Part shown: positions 9,041-19,805 of the stretch, one piece after another
Layout of the letters: each line of letters starts with the position of its first letter
Position numbering within the stretch: the stretch's first letter is position 1
Assembly (NCBI GenBank): GCA_036960305.1
Contig: JBALWA010000010.1
Location: 1 to 64,000 of the forward strand
Direction of reading: 5' to 3'
From: JBALVT01 sp036960305
GTDB taxonomy: Bacteria > Pseudomonadota > Gammaproteobacteria > Pseudomonadales > Halieaceae
DNA: 64,000 bases
Made by a program: the position numbers and the translations under genes
The notes under the pieces: generated by a model
Databases searched by the model: none
Told to the model about the DNA's origin: nothing
What the model saw: only the letters and a program-made list of their open reading frames with translations

Positions 9041-10858
9041 ATGTCCCTGATAGCCAAATCCCGTGAAGTCGCCCGCGTACTGCGTGAGTTTCGTAAGATA
9101 GCGCCTGCACTGGGCTACAAAATGCCGGGGGATGATGAGAAGGTTTCACTGGGTTCTGTTTTCGAGGAATCTGTGGCCCGTTTTCCCGACAATATCATGC
9201 TGTTGTTTGAAGGCAGGCAGTGGACCTATGCCGAGTTTAACGCTGAGGTTAACCGGCTGGCTCGCCTGTTCCGGGAACGGGGCGTTGTCCGCGGCGATAC
9301 TGTGGCAATGTTCATGGAAAACCGGTCGGAATTCGTCCTGACTATGCTGGCGCTATTGAAACTGGGCGCCAGTGCCAGCCTTATAAACACTAGCCTCAGC
9401 GGCTCTGCCCTGGTGCATTGTATTACTGCCACTGACGCCAGTCGCTGTGTGGTGGGTGAAGAACTGGCGGCGGTGCTGGCAGAAGTGCTGGACGATTTGG
9501 ACCTGGAGCGCGGCAGCGATTATTTCTGGGTGCAGGACAAAGGTGAGTCCAGTGTGCCGGACTGGGCGGAGGATGCGCTGGCTGCGATGGCCTCCCTATC
9601 CACTGAGAACCTGCCAATTACCCGTGAGATTAAAGCCGGGGAGACGGCCTTGTATATCTTCACGTCCGGCACCACGGGCTTGCCCAAGGCGGCGATCGTA
9701 TTGCACCGGAAAATACTCGCTGCGGGCCATGGTATGGGCCGCATCGGTTTCCAGATCCAGCCGGAAGACAGGCTGTACCTGTGCCTGCCCATCTACCATA
9801 TGACCGGCATGGGCCCCGGGTTTTGCGGCTTCATCTCCTGCGGCGGTTCCATCTACCTGCGCCGCAGTTTCTCAGCCTCGAATTTTTGGCCTGAGATACA
9901 ACAAAGCCAGTCCAACTGTTTTATTTATGTGGGTGAGTTGTGTCGCTATCTCGCTATGCAGCCGCCGCGTCCTGAAGAGAAAAACAATCCGCTGCAGAAG
10001 ATGTTGGGGAACGGCTTGCGCCCGGATGTCTGGGATGAGTTCAAGAACCGCTTTGATGTGCCGCGTATCTGCGAAATTTACGGCTCCAGTGAGGGCAATA
10101 CGACCTTTATCAATCTATTGAACAAGGAAAAAACCATTGGCGCTGCCATCAGCAAGGTCGCGCTGGTGCAGTACGATAACGAGAACGACGAGATTGTGCG
10201 GAACAGCGCCGGCCACTGTATTGAAGTTCCGCTGGGGGAGCCCGGCCTACTACTTGGCCAGATCACTGCCAAGACCCAGTTTGACGGCTATACCAACCCT
10301 GAAGCAACGGCCAGCAAGATTGTGCGCGACGTGAAGAAGAAGGGCGACAGCTGGTTTAACACCGGTGACCTGATACGCCAGATAGACGTGGGTTTTGCCA
10401 TGGGTTTAAAGCATTTCCAGTTTGTGGACCGCACGGGTGACACCTTCCGCTGGCGGGCGGAGAACGTATCGACCAATGAAGTGGCGGAGGCGATCAACGG
10501 CCATCACCAGATCAATATGGCCAATGTCTATGGCGTGGAGGTACCGGGGACAGAGGGGCGCGCCGGCATGGTGGCCTTCGAATTACCCGAGGGTGAAGAC
10601 CTGGACCTGGAAACATTTCAAGCCCAGGTCGAGCGCGAACTCCCCGCCTATGCCCAGCCGGTGTTTGTTCGTGTCCTGCGGTCGGCTGAAACAACCGTGA
10701 CCTTCAAGTTGCTCAAGGGGGATCTGCGGGAGCAGGCTTTCCATTCGGACAAGGTCGGTGACGATCCTGTCTATGTACGCAAGCCGCGAAGCAAACAGTA
10801 TGAAGCACTGGATGCATCATTTTATAAGAAGTTGTTAGCGGGGAAGGGTGGATACTAA
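9041..10858 (+). CDS. FATP-type long-chain acyl-CoA synthetase (AMP-forming)
   Basis: A 605-residue ANL-superfamily ligase that activates a carboxylic acid to its acyl-adenylate and then acyl-CoA. The P-loop IFTSGTTGLPK is at residues 206-216. Further on are IYGSSEGNTTF, the NTGDL motif and FVDRTGDTFRWRAENVSTNE; the last form is typical of the FATP/very-long-chain branch (FadD6-like) rather than FadD. The start at ATG 9041 opens a normal N-terminus (MSLIAKSREV); an earlier in-frame start at 8987 adds a Cys/Arg-rich tail unlike the family. It follows the transporter on the same strand and probably activates the imported acid for beta-oxidation or for side-chain degradation. Confidence 0.92.
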   Translation: MSLIAKSREVARVLREFRKIAPALGYKMPGDDEKVSLGSVFEESVARFPDNIMLLFEGRQWTYAEFNAEVNRLARLFRERGVVRGDTVAMFMENRSEFVLTMLALLKLGASASLINTSLSGSALVHCITATDASRCVVGEELAAVLAEVLDDLDLERGSDYFWVQDKGESSVPDWAEDALAAMASLSTENLPITREIKAGETALYIFTSGTTGLPKAAIVLHRKILAAGHGMGRIGFQIQPEDRLYLCLPIYHMTGMGPGFCGFISCGGSIYLRRSFSASNFWPEIQQSQSNCFIYVGELCRYLAMQPPRPEEKNNPLQKMLGNGLRPDVWDEFKNRFDVPRICEIYGSSEGNTTFINLLNKEKTIGAAISKVALVQYDNENDEIVRNSAGHCIEVPLGEPGLLLGQITAKTQFDGYTNPEATASKIVRDVKKKGDSWFNTGDLIRQIDVGFAMGLKHFQFVDRTGDTFRWRAENVSTNEVAEAINGHHQINMANVYGVEVPGTEGRAGMVAFELPEGEDLDLETFQAQVERELPAYAQPVFVRVLRSAETTVTFKLLKGDLREQAFHSDKVGDDPVYVRKPRSKQYEALDASFYKKLLAGKGGY

Positions 10859-10896
10859 ACTGTTCGTTATTCCCACACGCTTGATCAGGGTTGACC

Positions 10897-11634
10897 ATGC
10901 CTGAGACGCCTGACCTTACACGCACACCGGGCTCCCCTGGCGAGTTTCGAACCGGGGGGAGGGCGGTACGTCCTCGCGACGCCGCCACTCTGATCATTGT
11001 GCGCAGCGACGGTAATCAACCCAGAATCTTGATGGGGAAGCGCGCTGCGGGTCACAAATTCATGCCCAACAAGTTTGTATTTCCCGGTGGTAAAGTCGAT
11101 GCCGGCGATGGGCGGCTGCAGCCGCCGCACGATTTACATCCGGCGGTTATGCGGCGCTTGTTGGCCGAGGGTTGCTCGCCCAGTCGCGCCAGGGCATTGG
11201 CGATGGCGGCTATTCGTGAAACCTGGGAAGAGACGGGACTGGTGTTGGGCGAACCCGATACGCCTACGCTTCAAAGCCGTTCCCCACACTGGCGTGAATT
11301 TCTGAAATTTGGCGTTAACCCGCGCCTGGACGGATTGCACTATATTGCCCGTGCCATCACACCGCCTTATCGTACGCGCCGTTTCGATGCCCGGTTTTTT
11401 ATGGCCGACGCCGAACAGATACAAGGGGAAGTGCACGATACTCCCGAGGGGTCAGGCGAATTGCTGGGAATACACTGGGTATCAATGAAGGATGCTCAAG
11501 CACTGGAGCTCCCCACCATAACGCGTATGGTGTTGGCTGAGGTTGAACGCCGCCTTGTGGAGGGGCACACCCCGGAAGAGAAAGGGCCTTTTGTTTACTT
11601 TCGACACGGTAAGCCCGTGTCGGAGCAGGTCTAG
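10897..11634 (+). CDS. NUDT19-like Nudix hydrolase
   Basis: A 245-residue Nudix protein. The GG of the Nudix fold (FPGGKVDAGD, residues 62-71) and the catalytic helix RETWEETGL (107-115) are separated by about 35 extra residues. That interruption of the usual G-x5-E-x7-RE spacing is characteristic of the NUDT19/RP2 type, whose mammalian members are CoA diphosphohydrolases. It lies 38 bases after the acyl-CoA ligase gene, which fits a role in CoA or acyl-CoA turnover (inference). The ATG at 10897 is preferred over a TTG two codons upstream. Confidence 0.87.
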   Translation: MPETPDLTRTPGSPGEFRTGGRAVRPRDAATLIIVRSDGNQPRILMGKRAAGHKFMPNKFVFPGGKVDAGDGRLQPPHDLHPAVMRRLLAEGCSPSRARALAMAAIRETWEETGLVLGEPDTPTLQSRSPHWREFLKFGVNPRLDGLHYIARAITPPYRTRRFDARFFMADAEQIQGEVHDTPEGSGELLGIHWVSMKDAQALELPTITRMVLAEVERRLVEGHTPEEKGPFVYFRHGKPVSEQV

Positions 11635-11725
11635 TTCTGGAATAGTGGCAAAAAATTTGAACGTTTAAGGCGTGCGTCGATCAAACCTCTGCCGCGCTAA
11701 ATTTTAATTACTGGAGAAATACATC

Positions 11726-12859
11726 ATGGCTACGACAGGTCTTCAATTACGCTCGCTCGTTAAAGACGATGCAACACTCGAAATCTCTCTGGTGGACGTT
11801 GATATCCCGGAGCCCGGTCCCGATGAGGTGTTGGTGCGTATCGACGCGGCGCCCGTCAATCCCTCCGATTTGGCCTTACTGTTCGGTTTTGCCGATATGA
11901 CCACGGCACGTGTTAGCGGCACGGCTGACAGGCCAGTGGTGACAGCAGATATCCCCCCGGCGCGGGTGAAAGCGGTAGCGGCACGACTGGGACAGTCACT
12001 GCCGGTGGGCAATGAGGCCGGTGGGGTGGTGATCGGTGCGGGATCCTCGGATGCGGCGCAGGCCTTGATGGGGAAAACCGTCGGTCTTATCGGGGGTGAA
12101 ATGTTCGGTCAGTACCGCTGCGTCAATGTATTTATGTGCCTTGAACTGGAAGATGGTACCAGCGCAAACGAAGCGGCCTCCTGTTTTGTCAATCCGCTGA
12201 CTTCATTGGCTATGGTGGAAACCTTGCGTATGGAAGGTCATACGGCGCTGGTGCACACCGCGGCCGCTTCAAACCTGGGTCAGATGCTCAACCGGATATG
12301 CCAGAACGAAGGCATCGACCTGGTGAATATCGTTCGCAAGCCAGAGCAGGAAGCCATACTGCAGAAGCTGGGTGCGAAGTACATCGTAAATTCGAGCTCC
12401 AGTGACTTCTATGCGCAGCTAACAGACGCATTGGCCGAGACCGGGGCAACCCTGGCCTTTGACGCCACCGGCGGCGGCAAGTTAGCCAGCGATATTCTGA
12501 CCTGTATGGAAGCGGCAGCAGCGCGCAAGATGGGTGACTACAATCGCTATGGCTCTGATGTCTTCAAGCAGGTCTACATATACGGTGGTTTGGATCAGAG
12601 CCCCACTACACTGTCGCGTAATTTCGGGTTTTCCTGGGGTATTGGCGGCTTTCTGTTGACCCCCTTCATGCAAAAAGTAGGCTTCGAGAAGATGGGCGAA
12701 CTGCGTGCCAAGGTGGCAGCGGAGATCAAAACCACCTTTGCCAGTCATTACACCGCTGAGGTATCCCTGGCGCAGGCCCTGAGTCTGGAGGCAATTGCCG
12801 TTTACGGGAAGCAGGCGACCGGCGAAAAATACCTGATCAAACCGCAACTGGGTGTTTGA
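11726..12859 (+). CDS. MDR-superfamily zinc-binding-type dehydrogenase / quinone oxidoreductase-like protein
   Basis: A 377-residue medium-chain dehydrogenase/reductase. The N-terminal GroES-like domain includes PGPDEVLVRIDAAPVNPSDL, and a nucleotide-binding Rossmann domain begins near residue 170 (HTAAASNLGQMLNRI, a degenerate glycine motif). The cysteine ligands of the catalytic zinc in alcohol dehydrogenases are not evident, so a quinone-oxidoreductase or enoyl-reductase activity is more likely. A good site (GGAG at 11713) precedes the ATG. It is separated from the Nudix gene by 91 bases and from the next gene by a hairpin, so it may be monocistronic. Confidence 0.85.
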   Translation: MATTGLQLRSLVKDDATLEISLVDVDIPEPGPDEVLVRIDAAPVNPSDLALLFGFADMTTARVSGTADRPVVTADIPPARVKAVAARLGQSLPVGNEAGGVVIGAGSSDAAQALMGKTVGLIGGEMFGQYRCVNVFMCLELEDGTSANEAASCFVNPLTSLAMVETLRMEGHTALVHTAAASNLGQMLNRICQNEGIDLVNIVRKPEQEAILQKLGAKYIVNSSSSDFYAQLTDALAETGATLAFDATGGGKLASDILTCMEAAAARKMGDYNRYGSDVFKQVYIYGGLDQSPTTLSRNFGFSWGIGGFLLTPFMQKVGFEKMGELRAKVAAEIKTTFASHYTAEVSLAQALSLEAIAVYGKQATGEKYLIKPQLGV

Positions 12860-12865
12860 GGGGGT

Positions 12866-12888
12866 GCTCCGTCATGGATTGACGGAGC
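12866..12888. terminator. Perfect 9-bp hairpin between convergent genes
   Basis: GCTCCGTCA (12866-12874) pairs perfectly with TGACGGAGC (12880-12888) around a 5-base loop. It lies just after the dehydrogenase stop and before the end of the convergent DUF1330 gene. There is no U tract, so it may serve as a transcript-end stabiliser or a bidirectional terminator. Confidence 0.55.
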
Positions 12889-12905
12889 AGATTAGGAACG
12901 CTGGC

Positions 12906-13220
12906 TCAGGCGCGCGGCGGAATCCCATGTACCATGGTAATAAACTCCAGGTTCGTGCCGGCACGCCGGTGCTCTGACAAGGCCTGGTAGTCGGGGTCGT
13001 TATACCAGTCGGTGGCGGCCTGCTCTGAAGGAAAGCCAAACAAAACGACCCTGCCCTTGCGGGGCGCAGCGCCTTCGAAGGTGGTGGTGTTGTCGTCGTA
13101 GGTATAAAACGTACCGTTGTGCCGCTTCAGGATAGGAAAGAACCCTTTTTCATATTCACGGTACTCGTCTTTATCGTGAACCTCGAAATTGGCAATTACA
13201 TAGACTGGGACATCTGACAT
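12906..13220 (-). CDS. DUF1330 domain protein
   Basis: A 104-residue protein with a ferredoxin-like alpha/beta fold of the dimeric barrel type: PVYVIANFEVHDKDEYREYEKG, then GRVVLFGFPSEQAATDWYNDPDYQ. These segments are the signature of DUF1330, a family of small cytosolic proteins related to antibiotic-biosynthesis-type monooxygenases and without a proven reaction. It is transcribed alone on the minus strand. The ATG at 13220 is preceded by an AGAGGAAA-type site in the upstream sequence. Confidence 0.88.
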   Translation of the reverse strand: MSDVPVYVIANFEVHDKDEYREYEKGFFPILKRHNGTFYTYDDNTTTFEGAAPRKGRVVLFGFPSEQAATDWYNDPDYQALSEHRRAGTNLEFITMVHGIPPRA

Positions 13221-13623
13221 TCTGTGTTTTCCTCTTTATTTGCTTGGAGAGTGGGTGGTTTCAAGCATTGCTGCTGTCTGGATTGGCCAAGTAGCCCAAT
13301 TCTACCACGTCAGGAAGGTGAGGCTGAAGGACAGAGAAGTGGAAAATCGGTCGTTTCCGGGTGACGGGGTTGGTGTGTTGTTGTTTTTATAAGTTATTGA
13401 TTAATATGAATTTATATTGAATTTTATGCCTCTGTTGTTGGCTCTTCCCCGCCGGGTGTTATCGGCGTTGTGCTCTAGCAAATCGGGCGATTTTCGGGTT
13501 TGCGGGTGCCCCTGCCCAGATAGGTAGAAAACAGGGCCCTTGGGTACTCCCAATGTGCCTCGTTTTCCTGTACTCTAGCGCCCTATTTTTTTCCCCTAAA
13601 CTTTAAATCGATTGAGAAGCACA
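13221..13623. other. About 400-bp intergenic region upstream of EF-G2
   Basis: No gene is visible. It contains a markedly AT-rich stretch at about 13380-13430 in otherwise GC-balanced sequence, as expected near a strong promoter with an UP-like element. I cannot assign -35/-10 boxes with confidence. It must carry the promoters of both the divergent DUF1330 gene and the EF-G gene. Confidence 0.5.
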
Positions 13624-15708
<2,085 letters not shown>

Positions 15709-15724
15709 AACTCTAGGGTTCGCT

Positions 15725-15755
15725 AAAAAAGCCGGCTTTGTTGCCGGTTTTTTTT
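15725..15755. terminator. Rho-independent terminator after EF-G2
   Basis: A run of A, then GCCGGC, a short TTTGTT loop, GCCGG and eight T residues form a textbook intrinsic terminator just after the EF-G2 stop. The A run on the other side means it could also end transcription from the convergent Rieske gene. Confidence 0.9.
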
Positions 15756-15812
15756 ATGTACAGGATGTACGGTAGATTGCGAGAGCCATGGATGGCAGTA
15801 GCGATCCAGCCG

Positions 15813-17072
15813 CTAGCCCATCTGCGCCAGACGCGGATCATTGGGATAAATCCACTCGTCTCCGATAACCTGCTCCACGCGAAGCTCCTCGGGGATATTG
15901 TCGATGCCGATCATGCGGTCGGCCGCCTCGTTCCAGTGATAAATACGTGCCTCCTGATAGCTCAGGGGTACGCCCTTGAATCCGTACGACTCCATCGAGG
16001 CCTGGATCTTCTCACCGAATTGCGTGTCCTCCAGTAAAACCTGGCACAGACGGGCACCATCGTCTTCAGTCCACAAATCGGGTTTCATGCCCTCTTTCCA
16101 GGGGGGTGCCAGTGTCCAGGTTTCCATGCGGCATTTATCGATGCCGTTGGGCCAAAACAGAATGGGGGGGATTGCGTACTGACTCAGGGGGGATACCCAG
16201 TTCGGAAACAGGCCGTAGGATTGGGTACAGGTTCGTCCTATCTCACCGACTGTGTCGATGCGCGCAATATCCGCTGGCACCTCCAGGGCTTCTATGGCGG
16301 ATTTCCCCGCCGGGGTGGGGGCGACCATGCGCCCGTGGCCATTCGGATACAGGGTGTTTACATTGCGCCGGTCATCGAGGATAGGCGCCACGGTTTCACG
16401 ATGAATGCTGCGCACGTGGTAGACCTCGGTGTTGGCTTCCATGGCAATCTTCCAATTGCAGTCCAGGTCGAAACTGTGGCGCGCTGCCAGGCGGCAGTTG
16501 TGAAACTGAAATTCTTCCCACTCGTCGGCTATAGGGCCCAACCACTCCAGCAGACTGGGCGCCTCCGGGTCGAAATTTACAAAGATGAGGTTGCCGAAGC
16601 GTTCGCATCGCACTGCTTGCAGTCCGCGATTGGACAAATCCAGGTTGTTGAAGTCCACCGGATCGCGCACCGCTTTTAATTCACCGTCATGACTGTAGCT
16701 CCAGCCGTGGTAAGCGCAATTCAGGCGCCTGGATTTTCCGCTGCGCTCGGTGACGACCGGCGCGCCGCGATGGCTACAGGTATTGTAAAAGGCCTTGATG
16801 TCGCCGCTTTGGGTATGCGTGATGACCACCGGTTGGCCGGCGCTGTCCCACAACATGAAGCAGTCCGCTTCCGGCACTTCGTCGATATGCGCCGCCAGTA
16901 ACCAGGACTTGCGCCATACATGCTGGGTTTCCAATGCAAAAAAACGCGGGTCTACGTAACGACCGGCGGGGATGTCGGGTGTCACTGGCCAGGCTTCAGG
17001 CGGCGCGGTGCGGTTGGCTTCGAATTCCATCAACTGATGTAGTGTGTCGATCTGGTCCTGGCTCATGCTCAT
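15813..17072 (-). CDS. Rieske-type aromatic-ring-hydroxylating oxygenase, alpha subunit
   Basis: A 419-residue non-haem iron oxygenase. The Rieske [2Fe-2S] ligands are C99-x-H101 (TCSHRG) and C119-xx-H122 (CAYHGW). The catalytic domain has NWKIAMEANTEVYHV with the iron-binding pair H219 and H224. The downstream acidic ligand is not pinned down. It would hydroxylate or demethylate an organic substrate with electrons from a separate reductase. No reductase, ferredoxin or beta subunit is adjacent, so electron supply must be encoded elsewhere. It lies on the same strand as the AraC gene upstream (47 bases between) and may be co-transcribed with it. Confidence 0.92.
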   Translation of the reverse strand: MSMSQDQIDTLHQLMEFEANRTAPPEAWPVTPDIPAGRYVDPRFFALETQHVWRKSWLLAAHIDEVPEADCFMLWDSAGQPVVITHTQSGDIKAFYNTCSHRGAPVVTERSGKSRRLNCAYHGWSYSHDGELKAVRDPVDFNNLDLSNRGLQAVRCERFGNLIFVNFDPEAPSLLEWLGPIADEWEEFQFHNCRLAARHSFDLDCNWKIAMEANTEVYHVRSIHRETVAPILDDRRNVNTLYPNGHGRMVAPTPAGKSAIEALEVPADIARIDTVGEIGRTCTQSYGLFPNWVSPLSQYAIPPILFWPNGIDKCRMETWTLAPPWKEGMKPDLWTEDDGARLCQVLLEDTQFGEKIQASMESYGFKGVPLSYQEARIYHWNEAADRMIGIDNIPEELRVEQVIGDEWIYPNDPRLAQMG

Positions 17073-17119
17073 GGTGGTGTTGTTCCGCTCGCTTCCTTTG
17101 ATAAGGACAATAATACACC

Positions 17120-18271
17120 TTAATCGCCTCCAATTATTGACCTTGTATGACTTGGGGCTACGCCAAAATGATCTTTAAAACGGCGGGAAAAATGAAGTGC
17201 ATCGGGATAGCCAACGCTGTTGGCGATAGCGCCAATGGGCTCCTGGCTGTGTTCGATCAATTCCCTGGCTTTGTGCATTCGGATTTGATCCCGCCACTTG
17301 ATCACGCTAATGCCAAAATGCTCGCGAAAAAGAGCGCCCAGCCGGCTGGGTGAGCTGTTAACGTGATCGGCAATTATCTCCAGGGTAATCTCCTCCCGGT
17401 AGTGATTCAGAATAAAGTCCACGGCTCCCTGAACTTTTCGATTTACCTGGAATTCTCCGCCGGTCGTATTCTCAGCGAGAAGACGGATACGGAGTAAGAT
17501 ATTCTCAATGATGTTAGTGCACAGCCGTTCTGACAGGGTGTCAGGCAGGTAAGTCGTGGATTCGAGCTGCTCGGTCTGTTGGGTAAGCGCTTCGAAGCTG
17601 GCTGCACTATCGATGTTGAGCGAGACTGGTTTGGTGAGCTCGCGCGCCCATCCCAGGAGCTCCAGCCAATCCAGCCTGGAGCGGAAGCTCAGCCAGTCGT
17701 AGCACCACAGCGCTGAGCTGGACTGCCGGGCAAGAACACAGTTACAGCCCGGAGGAACGATGACTATTGAGTTGGGGGCCAGGCCTATCGATTCACCCTC
17801 TACTGTTAGCGTTGCCGACCCTTCGATGGTGATGTAAATAGCCCAGAACTCAACTGAGATGGGGTGTTCTATCGAAAAATCCAGAACCCCGTTGTGCCTG
17901 ACCTCTCTGCGTTGACAGACAAAATTGTGATAATCGCGGGGGTGATGGAGGTGTACGCGGAAAAAATCGGAGATAAAAGCCCGCGCCTGGTCAGGATTCC
18001 CCGGGTTATTGTCTGCGTCAAAACAGTGCTGCCACCGTTGGGAGAGCCCGGTCGCGGCGCCCATCTCCGGGAGTGCTTTGAAGAAACGGCCAGCATAGGC
18101 CTGTGTAGTGGCATCCGCCTCGTCCCGCCAGGGCGAAGTAAACAGATTCTTACTGTAAGCTGCCGATAAAGATCGCGTCTCCAGGTCAACTTCTATGCCC
18201 TGTAGGGCTGAATACAGAGTCTTCGCCATTGCCAGGCGCTGCTGTAGGTTAGTCGTATTATCCATATCCAT
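17120..18271 (-). CDS. AraC-family transcriptional regulator
   Basis: A 383-residue regulator. The N-terminal part (about residues 100-200) has a cupin-like sensory region (GSATLTVEGESIGLAPNSIV). The C-terminal 100 residues hold two helix-turn-helix motifs: ITLEIIADHVNSSPSRLGAL, and then IGAIANSVGYPDALHFSRRF with the usual AraC signature. It is divergent from the LuxE-like/LuxC-like pair (about 100 bases between starts) and upstream of the Rieske gene on the same strand. It probably controls one or both transcripts in response to a small organic effector (inference). Confidence 0.92.
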   Translation of the reverse strand: MDMDNTTNLQQRLAMAKTLYSALQGIEVDLETRSLSAAYSKNLFTSPWRDEADATTQAYAGRFFKALPEMGAATGLSQRWQHCFDADNNPGNPDQARAFISDFFRVHLHHPRDYHNFVCQRREVRHNGVLDFSIEHPISVEFWAIYITIEGSATLTVEGESIGLAPNSIVIVPPGCNCVLARQSSSALWCYDWLSFRSRLDWLELLGWARELTKPVSLNIDSAASFEALTQQTEQLESTTYLPDTLSERLCTNIIENILLRIRLLAENTTGGEFQVNRKVQGAVDFILNHYREEITLEIIADHVNSSPSRLGALFREHFGISVIKWRDQIRMHKARELIEHSQEPIGAIANSVGYPDALHFSRRFKDHFGVAPSHTRSIIGGD

Positions 18272-18284
18272 AGGCAGATTCTAT

Positions 18285-18302
18285 ATTCCGAATCTTCCGA
18301 AT
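18285..18302. promoter_or_regulatory. Tandem TTCCGAAT repeats in araC/luxE-like intergenic region
   Basis: TTCCGAAT occurs at 18286-18293 and 18295-18302 with one base between. The first copy is also part of the small palindrome ATTCCGAAT. It lies between the divergent starts, where an AraC-type operator or promoter element would be expected. Function is inferred from position only. Confidence 0.3.
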
Positions 18303-18374
18303 ACCACCCATTATTATAGGCACATGCAGCGGGTATCTGACGCCGTTATACACCGAAACTTGGAGCAAACCGAT

Positions 18375-19805
18375 ATGAGCGACCAACAAGTAAAACGGGC
18401 TGAAAAACTGATGAGCGACCCGATCGAGTTTTTTAATCGCTCGATCACGCAGATGCACATGTTTCCACGGGAGGAACTTGAAGAGCTCCAGCGTATCGCA
18501 ATGGCTATCCGCTTCAAAGAACACTACAACAGCGTCGAGATGCTGCGCACCCTGGCTGACCGCCTGGGCGTAAGCGAGCTGAAGGAATTCAACGATGTGG
18601 TGCCCCTGTTTTTTGCTCACACGGCCTTCAAGTCCTATCCGGCCTCCCTGCTGGACGGGAAACGGTTTGATTTGATGACAAAGTGGCTGAATAAGCTAAC
18701 CAGTTATGACCTGTCAAATGTCGATGTCAGCGGCTGTAACAGTATCGATGAGTGGATCGAGTGCCTGGATGAGCAGACCCCGCTGGAGACCATTACCTCG
18801 TCAGGGACAACCGGGACTATTTCACTTATCCCCAAGTCCAGGACAGGCGCGCTGTATAACATGGAGATCTGGAAAATGTTCCTGTTCCAGACCTTTGGCA
18901 AGGAGCCCACCGAGGAGGAGTTGAACCCCGATGTCGATGTTATCTGGCCCAATCACGCCAAGGGAAAGCTTGGTCATTTACGCCTGGCCAACCTCATCAA
19001 GACCGCGTTTACCGGCGGGGACGAGAGCCGTTTCCATGCGCTGTATAACGATGCTATCGACACAGACCTCATGTTTCTGGCCAGTAAACTGCGCGCAGCG
19101 GCTTCACGGGGAGAGCTGGATCGTCTCGAAATAGACCCCAAATTACTGGCGCGTAAGGACGAGTTCGAAGCCATGCAAGCCCGCCGGCCTGAGGAAATGT
19201 CCAAATTCTTTGAAAAGTGCACCAACGAACTGAGGGGCAAGCGCATCTTTATGACCAGCGCCTATCCCATCATGTATGACGTGGCCATTGCCGGACTCGA
19301 ACGCGGTGCCAAAGGGGTTTTTGCAGCGGACTCGGCCATACTGACCGGTGGCGGAACAAAGGGTGTGGCACTACCCGACAATTTCATGGAGACGATCAAC
19401 GATTTCCTGGGTGTGGACAAAATCCAGGAGGGATATGGGATGTCTGAGATCAGTGCCTTTCACTGGGCCTGCGATCACGGCCACTACCATGTACAGCCCT
19501 GGATTATTCCTTTTCTGCTGGATCCGGACACCAGCGAGCCACTGCACCGGGAAGGTGTGCAAACCGGACGAGCGGCGTTCTACGACATTCTCAACGAGAG
19601 CCATTGGGGCGGTATAATTTCCGGCGACGAAATTACCATCGATTGGGATACACCCTGCGCCTGCGGGCTTAACAGCGTTCACATTCATCACGACATCATG
19701 CGCTACAGCGAAAAACAGGGTGTGGAGGATGATCGCATCAGCTGTTCAGCCACGGAGGATGTTCAGAATGAAGCGATTAATTTTATGAAGGAATTTGAGG
19801 GGTGA
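18375..19805 (+). CDS. LuxE-like acyl-protein synthetase
   Basis: A 476-residue member of the LuxE acyl-protein synthetase family, part of the ANL adenylating superfamily. The nucleotide loop is TSSGTTGT (141-148), the A5-type motif is GYGMSEIS (353-360), and a late ISGDEITID stretch resembles the A7 region. In LuxE the activated fatty acid is transferred to a cysteine close to the C-terminus; here C457, 19 residues from the end, is in that position (inference). It is about 100 residues longer than luminous-bacteria LuxE. ATG 18375 is chosen for its GGAG site at 18362. Its stop overlaps the GTG of the LuxC-like gene by 3 bases, so the two are coupled. No luxD, luxA or luxB is nearby. Confidence 0.85.
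   Translation: MSDQQVKRAEKLMSDPIEFFNRSITQMHMFPREELEELQRIAMAIRFKEHYNSVEMLRTLADRLGVSELKEFNDVVPLFFAHTAFKSYPASLLDGKRFDLMTKWLNKLTSYDLSNVDVSGCNSIDEWIECLDEQTPLETITSSGTTGTISLIPKSRTGALYNMEIWKMFLFQTFGKEPTEEELNPDVDVIWPNHAKGKLGHLRLANLIKTAFTGGDESRFHALYNDAIDTDLMFLASKLRAAASRGELDRLEIDPKLLARKDEFEAMQARRPEEMSKFFEKCTNELRGKRIFMTSAYPIMYDVAIAGLERGAKGVFAADSAILTGGGTKGVALPDNFMETINDFLGVDKIQEGYGMSEISAFHWACDHGHYHVQPWIIPFLLDPDTSEPLHREGVQTGRAAFYDILNESHWGGIISGDEITIDWDTPCACGLNSVHIHHDIMRYSEKQGVEDDRISCSATEDVQNEAINFMKEFEG

Noticed and set aside
15759..15771. 13-mer TACAGGATGTACG after the EF-G2 terminator, also present in reverse at 41368-41380
   Set aside because: One of the two copies is inside a coding region (the 43-residue ORF), and two copies of 13 bases are too few to call a repeat family.
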